From Synergistaceae bacterium (GTDB taxonomy: Bacteria; Synergistota; Synergistia; Synergistales; Aminithiophilaceae), in assembly GCA_016756725.1 (NCBI GenBank), contig JAESII010000005.1:344247-408246 (forward strand): a stretch of 64,000 bases of DNA, read 5' to 3'. Positions within the stretch are counted from its first letter, which is position 1. Each line of letters starts with the position of its first letter. A model generated the notes under the pieces. It ran no database searches and was not told the origin of the DNA. It saw only the letters and a list, made by a program, of their open reading frames with translations. The translations under genes were made by a program, and so were the position numbers. Below, piece by piece: positions 62,063 to 64,000 of this stretch.

Positions 62063-63281
62063 CGCGCCTCTTGGCCTCGTAGAGCAGCCGGTCGGCGGCG
62101 GCGAGCAGGCCCGTCACGTGACCTCGGCCCTGGCAGCAGGCGATGCCGATGCTGAGGGAGATGGCCAGCTCTCCCTGGCCGATGGGGTTTTCCCGGACCC
62201 TCCGGCAGAGCTTGTCGGCGACGACCTGGGCTCCGTCGACGGACGTCTCGGGGAGGACGACGAGAAATTCATCGCCGCCCCAACGTCCGACGAGGTCCGT
62301 GGGGCGCACGTTCTGGCGGATCAGGACGCTCAAGGTCCGCAGGATCCTGTCTCCGGCGAGGTGACCGCGGTTGTCGTTGACGGCCTTGAACCGGTCCAGA
62401 TCGATCATCATGAGACAGAGAGGGGTCCCCTCTTCGTCGGCCCTGCCGATCTCCTCGCGGAGCCTCTCCAGGATGAAGCTCCGGTTGTACAGACGGGTCA
62501 GAGGATCCCGTATGGCTCTTTCCCTCAGGGCTTCCTGGGCCTGTTCAAGTTCGGCCGTCCGTCGGACGACAGCATCCTCAAGAAGCTCCTTGTGCTGAGC
62601 GAGCCTTTCGGCGGCTGCTGAAAGTCGTCGGGCCTGGATCTGGAGAAGGGCGACGAGGGGAAGGGAAAGGAAAAGAAAATAAAAGCCGACGAACAGGGCC
62701 TCCTTGGCCTCTCTTTGAGCCAGAGCGGCAAGATGGTCGGCGCCGTAGTCAGCACAGGCTAAAAATCGCCTGCCTCCCGGCGAGGTCTGGGCCACGACGA
62801 CGGAGCGGAACGATCCCCACTGGTCGTCGTAGCTGACGTAGGCCACCCCCCCTTCGTCGAAGACGCGGCGGAAGGCCTCGGGGATGTCGTCGTAGGGGTG
62901 GTAATACCAGCGCCGCTGCTCTTGTGCCTCCTCGTCGCTGACGGTGGGAGCGGCGAAGAAGAAGCGACCGCCCTCCTCGACGAGGGTGTAGACCCAGGCC
63001 AGTCCGGTCTCGGCTGTCAGGGCGTTGAAGGCCAGGCGGTTTCTCATCTCCTCCTCGAAGGAAATGGATTCCGGGCCTGTGGCCCGGTCGTGGAAATCGT
63101 CGGCCAGAAGGTGTTTCAGCGTTTTCGCCGCTACGAGGAGTTTCTCGTCCGTCTCCGCCAGGTTCCGTTCCAGAGAGCGGTTGTAGGCGAAGAGAGAAAA
63201 GGCCAGGACCCCGGCCAGGTAGAAGGTCAGGCTCAGAGTGAGATAGAAGCGGAAGCGCCTGACTTTTGCCTCGTCGATCAT
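62028..63281 (-). CDS. Membrane diguanylate cyclase (sensor-GGDEF)
   Basis: 417 residues from the ATG at 63281 (GGAGG 8 bases upstream). N-terminal membrane helix ([20 protein letters not shown]), an extracytoplasmic sensor region of about 140 residues, a second helix ([20 protein letters not shown]), a coiled coil, then a GGDEF domain with the full signature [15 protein letters not shown] near 333-347. It should make c-di-GMP. The sensor resembles Cache-like regions ([16 protein letters not shown]) but the ligand is unknown. Confidence 0.9.
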   Translation of the reverse strand: MIDEAKVRRFRFYLTLSLTFYLAGVLAFSLFAYNRSLERNLAETDEKLLVAAKTLKHLLADDFHDRATGPESISFEEEMRNRLAFNALTAETGLAWVYTLVEEGGRFFFAAPTVSDEEAQEQRRWYYHPYDDIPEAFRRVFDEGGVAYVSYDDQWGSFRSVVVAQTSPGGRRFLACADYGADHLAALAQREAKEALFVGFYFLFLSLPLVALLQIQARRLSAAAERLAQHKELLEDAVVRRTAELEQAQEALRERAIRDPLTRLYNRSFILERLREEIGRADEEGTPLCLMMIDLDRFKAVNDNRGHLAGDRILRTLSVLIRQNVRPTDLVGRWGGDEFLVVLPETSVDGAQVVADKLCRRVRENPIGQGELAISLSIGIACCQGRGHVTGLLAAADRLLYEAKRRGGNCVVTEKAS

Positions 63282-63421
63282 TACAGACTCCTCCCGTTGA
63301 GCGCCGCGCGAGCTTCTGCGAAAGCGTAAAGAGGGGAATGGCAAGAACTCCTGATTAGATTAATTATAGCGGGGATATGTGAAAATACAAGGAAAAGTAA
63401 GGCTTAATCTCTTGTCGCACG

Positions 63422-63460
63422 AAAAAGGGAACACGTCACCCCTGCAGAGAAGGTTCCCTT
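63422..63460 (-). terminator. Terminator after the response regulator gene
   Basis: 8-bp stem AAGGGAAC / GTTCCCTT with a 20-base loop; on the minus strand it is followed by TTTCG after the stem T's. It lies 20 bases after the stop at 63481. Confidence 0.55.
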
Positions 63461-63480
63461 CCGGAGTCATGCCTTGAGTG

Positions 63481-64000
63481 TCAGCAGTGTCGGAGGCGGT
63501 AGAGTTTGACGGGACGTCCTACCTCGCGGAAGGCGAACTCGACATCGGCCCGGCCTTGTTCAGCCAGGTATTCCAGGTATCGCCGTGCCGTCGATCGGGA
63601 AACGCCCAGCAGATCTCCCGCTTCAGCGGCCGAGAGGGGCTTGTCCCAGGCCTGGAGAAGGGCCGTGACGTCGCCGATGAGCTTGGCCTGAAGACCCTTG
63701 GGCGGAGCCTGATCAAAGGCTGCAGACGGGATGAGGACTGTCCCCGTCAGGCGGTCCAGTTCCTCCTGTTTCCAGGGTTCGCGCCTTTCCGTCAGGCCGA
63801 GATGGTAGATGCGGTAGGCCTCAAGAGCGGCTTTGAAGCGGCTGTAGGCGAAGGGTTTGATGAGGTAGTCGAAGGCGCCCAGGCAGAGAGCGCCGCGGAC
63901 GGCATCAGGAGCGGAGCCGACGGAGAGAATGATGAAGTCGACGCGGGGATGGGACAGACGTGTCCGGCGCAGCCCTTCAAGCAGCCCGAATCCGGGCAGG
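63481..64000 (-). CDS. CitB/DcuR-family response regulator (partial, 5' end outside)
   Basis: The last 172 residues of a response regulator; the N-terminus lies beyond the right edge. The receiver end (VDFIILSVGSAPDAVRGAL, LGAFDYLIKPFAYSRFKAAL) is followed by PPKGLQAKLIGDVTALL and an HTH, SAAEAGDLLGVSRSTARRYL, then GRPVKLYRLRHC. This layout is that of CitB/DpiA/DcuR regulators, which answer citrate or C4-dicarboxylates with a paired sensor kinase. The conserved phospho-acceptor Asp is outside the window. Confidence 0.85.
   Translation of the reverse strand, partial: LPGFGLLEGLRRTRLSHPRVDFIILSVGSAPDAVRGALCLGAFDYLIKPFAYSRFKAALEAYRIYHLGLTERREPWKQEELDRLTGTVLIPSAAFDQAPPKGLQAKLIGDVTALLQAWDKPLSAAEAGDLLGVSRSTARRYLEYLAEQGRADVEFAFREVGRPVKLYRLRHC

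Noticed and set aside
1-64000. tRNA or rRNA genes
   Set aside because: No cloverleaf-type GTTCRANYC element or rRNA sequence was recognised on either strand by eye.

Overview
The window looks like bacterial chromosomal DNA of fairly high G+C from an anaerobic fermenting organism. The right third carries an [FeFe]-hydrogenase maturation GTPase (hydF), a complete anaerobic sulfite reductase operon (asrABC), a CoA-transferase of the butyryl-CoA:acetate type, release factor 3, a two-domain polyphosphate:AMP phosphotransferase and several GGDEF proteins. I lean towards Synergistota or a similar anaerobe, but that is an impression from the gene set and protein wording and was not tested. The left 44.5 kb is a dense defence island.

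Layout. (A) 1-9.5 kb: tail of a probable hsdS, a type I restriction subunit hsdR, then a three-gene run of a Zn-ribbon adenine-specific DNA methylase, a RecB/Cas4-like nuclease with a cysteine cluster, and an SF1 helicase. (B) 9.6-15.6 kb: a phosphoribosyltransferase/DprA-like pair resembling the ShosTA toxin-antitoxin, an ImmA/IrrE peptidase, a GmrSD-like DUF262-HNH nuclease, a coiled-coil protein with an R-x4-H (HEPN-like) motif, and a small DUF2188 protein. (C) 15.6-19.0 kb: a mostly non-coding stretch with a terminator and a single orphan CRISPR-type repeat, an hsdS remnant, and a DUF262-HNH-AlbA_2 fusion. (D) 19.2-28.6 kb: a leftward XRE regulator and VIT/von Willebrand A protein, divergent from a rightward operon of two DUF488 proteins, a possible dual-OB protein, an unusual RecQ-like helicase and a coiled-coil protein with a C-terminal membrane segment. 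This is the best candidate for an undescribed system. (E) 28.7-44.5 kb: a complete type 1 BREX locus (HTH, brxA, brxB, brxC, pglX, pglZ, brxL) with an AlbA_2/ATPase/wHTH gene between brxC and pglX and an Mrr-type nuclease with two HARE-HTH domains at the end. (F) 44.7-64 kb: housekeeping and signalling genes mixed with decaying genes (OFA-type MFS fragment, Asp/Glu racemase remnant, GGDEF remnant, CoA-transferase with an in-frame TAG), ending in a truncated CitB/DcuR-type response regulator.

How it fits together. Regions A to E hold at least five defence modules packed head to tail, with overlapping start/stop codons inside each module. Several modules pair a DNA modifier with a nuclease or helicase, or a nuclease or toxin-like protein with a regulator. 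Clear sigma70-like promoters precede the BREX operon, the XRE gene, ilvE and wrbA. The XRE promoter carries a palindrome on its -10, suggesting autoregulation. Base and codon use shift at the module borders and inside pglX, as expected for an island assembled from separate acquisitions.
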